From Limnohabitans sp. (GTDB lineage Bacteria; Planctomycetota; Phycisphaerae; Phycisphaerales; SM1A02): 6,168 bases of DNA. Location of the stretch: contig JASGCF010000204.1 in the NCBI GenBank assembly GCA_030054275.1, positions 1 to 6,168 of the forward strand, given 5' to 3'. Below are positions 5,873 through 6,168 of the stretch, in pieces; position 1 is the first letter of the stretch, and the number at the start of each line of letters is the position of its first letter. A model generated the notes under the pieces. It saw nothing but the letters and a program-made list of their open reading frames with translations. It searched no databases and had not been told where the DNA came from. Position numbers and translations under genes: made by a program.

Positions 5873-6168
5873 GCGCTTTCACTTCTCCCGATGGGCATCG
5901 CATGTGGTCGGGTTTGCGATGATCGTGGCACTCAGTGCATGCGCTGCGACGGCGCGTCAGACGACGATCCGCGCCACCGTGCCCGAGGGGACGCCCGTCG
6001 TCTATGTCGCGGGCAGCGTGCCAGAACTCGGGTCGTGGGATCCCGGCAAGGTCGCGATGGAGGGCGACGGTCGCGATCGCGTGCTGCGCTTTGATCCCGC
6101 TAGGGACGCGCGAGAGATCGAGTTCAAACTCACGCTCGGTTCGTGGGCGCGCGAAGCGCTTGGGAGAG
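5865..6168 (+). CDS. Putative lipoprotein with CBM20-like starch-binding domain (partial, runs off the right edge)
   Basis: The first 101 codons are present; the 3' end lies outside the window. Residues 1-25 are a lipoprotein signal peptide: Arg 4 and Arg 9, a hydrophobic core, and the lipobox L-S-A-C with Cys 26 as the predicted lipidated residue. Residues 35-100 resemble a CBM20-type starch-binding domain, with VYVAGSVPELGSWDP (47-60, including the conserved L-G-x-W) and FKLTLGSW (87-94). The second motif recalls the F-K-x-T-x-G-S-W segment of N-terminal CBM20-like domains that precede alpha/beta-hydrolase (esterase D/enterochelin-esterase-like) domains. The missing part may therefore be such an esterase, or a glycan-active enzyme. 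The start is chosen because it directly gives the signal peptide; no Shine-Dalgarno site is visible. Another start at 5870 is in a different frame and encodes an implausible Arg/Cys-rich product. Confidence 0.8.
   Translation, partial: MEWRFHFSRWASHVVGFAMIVALSACAATARQTTIRATVPEGTPVVYVAGSVPELGSWDPGKVAMEGDGRDRVLRFDPARDAREIEFKLTLGSWAREALGR

Noticed and set aside
5785..5931. N-terminal extension of the DinB gene to ATG 5931
   Set aside because: It would run through the promoter-like elements and the divergent start; the extra residues are not DinB-like.
5726..6094. 122-codon plus-strand frame over the divergent region
   Set aside because: It overlaps the DinB start and reads the CBM20 gene in the wrong frame; the correct frame from 5865 gives a lipobox and a CBM20-like domain.

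Overview
The window looks like chromosomal DNA from an uncultured planctomycete, most likely of the Phycisphaerae type. This is inferred from family signatures, not from a marker gene. The pointers are a secreted esterase-like protein ending in paired EF-hand dockerin repeats followed by Trp-Gly, a Cys-flanked D-x-N-G-D-G-x-P-D element, and moderately high GC. There is no rRNA, tRNA, CRISPR array, insertion sequence or phage gene, so this appears to be ordinary chromosome. No stretch of 300 bases lacks a gene.

Layout: (1) 98-1249 (+) is an exported or membrane-anchored protein with a degenerate SGNH-hydrolase-like fold. (2) 1448-3283 (+) is a secreted SGNH/GDSL hydrolase with a recognisable catalytic set and a C-terminal dockerin. 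(3) 3376-5265 (+) is a DEAD-box RNA helicase of the DeaD/CsdA type with a DbpA-like RNA-binding domain. (4) 5281-5784 (-) is a DinB-fold putative metal-binding protein, convergent with the helicase across only 15 bases. (5) 5865 to the right edge (+) is the 5' part of a putative lipoprotein with a CBM20-like starch-binding domain, divergent from the DinB gene.

The first two genes are both exported SGNH-type proteins and could act together on cell-surface or environmental polysaccharide esters, but a 198-base gap with its own promoter-like element separates them. The helicase and DinB genes have no evident functional link to them. The most information-rich non-coding stretch is the 80-base divergent region 5785-5864. 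It holds two perfect inverted repeats, back-to-back -10-like hexamers and a polypurine tract; the right-hand repeat also runs into the start codon. The palindromic octamer GCGATCGC occurs five times in the window, far more than composition predicts. I found no convincing undescribed multi-gene system.
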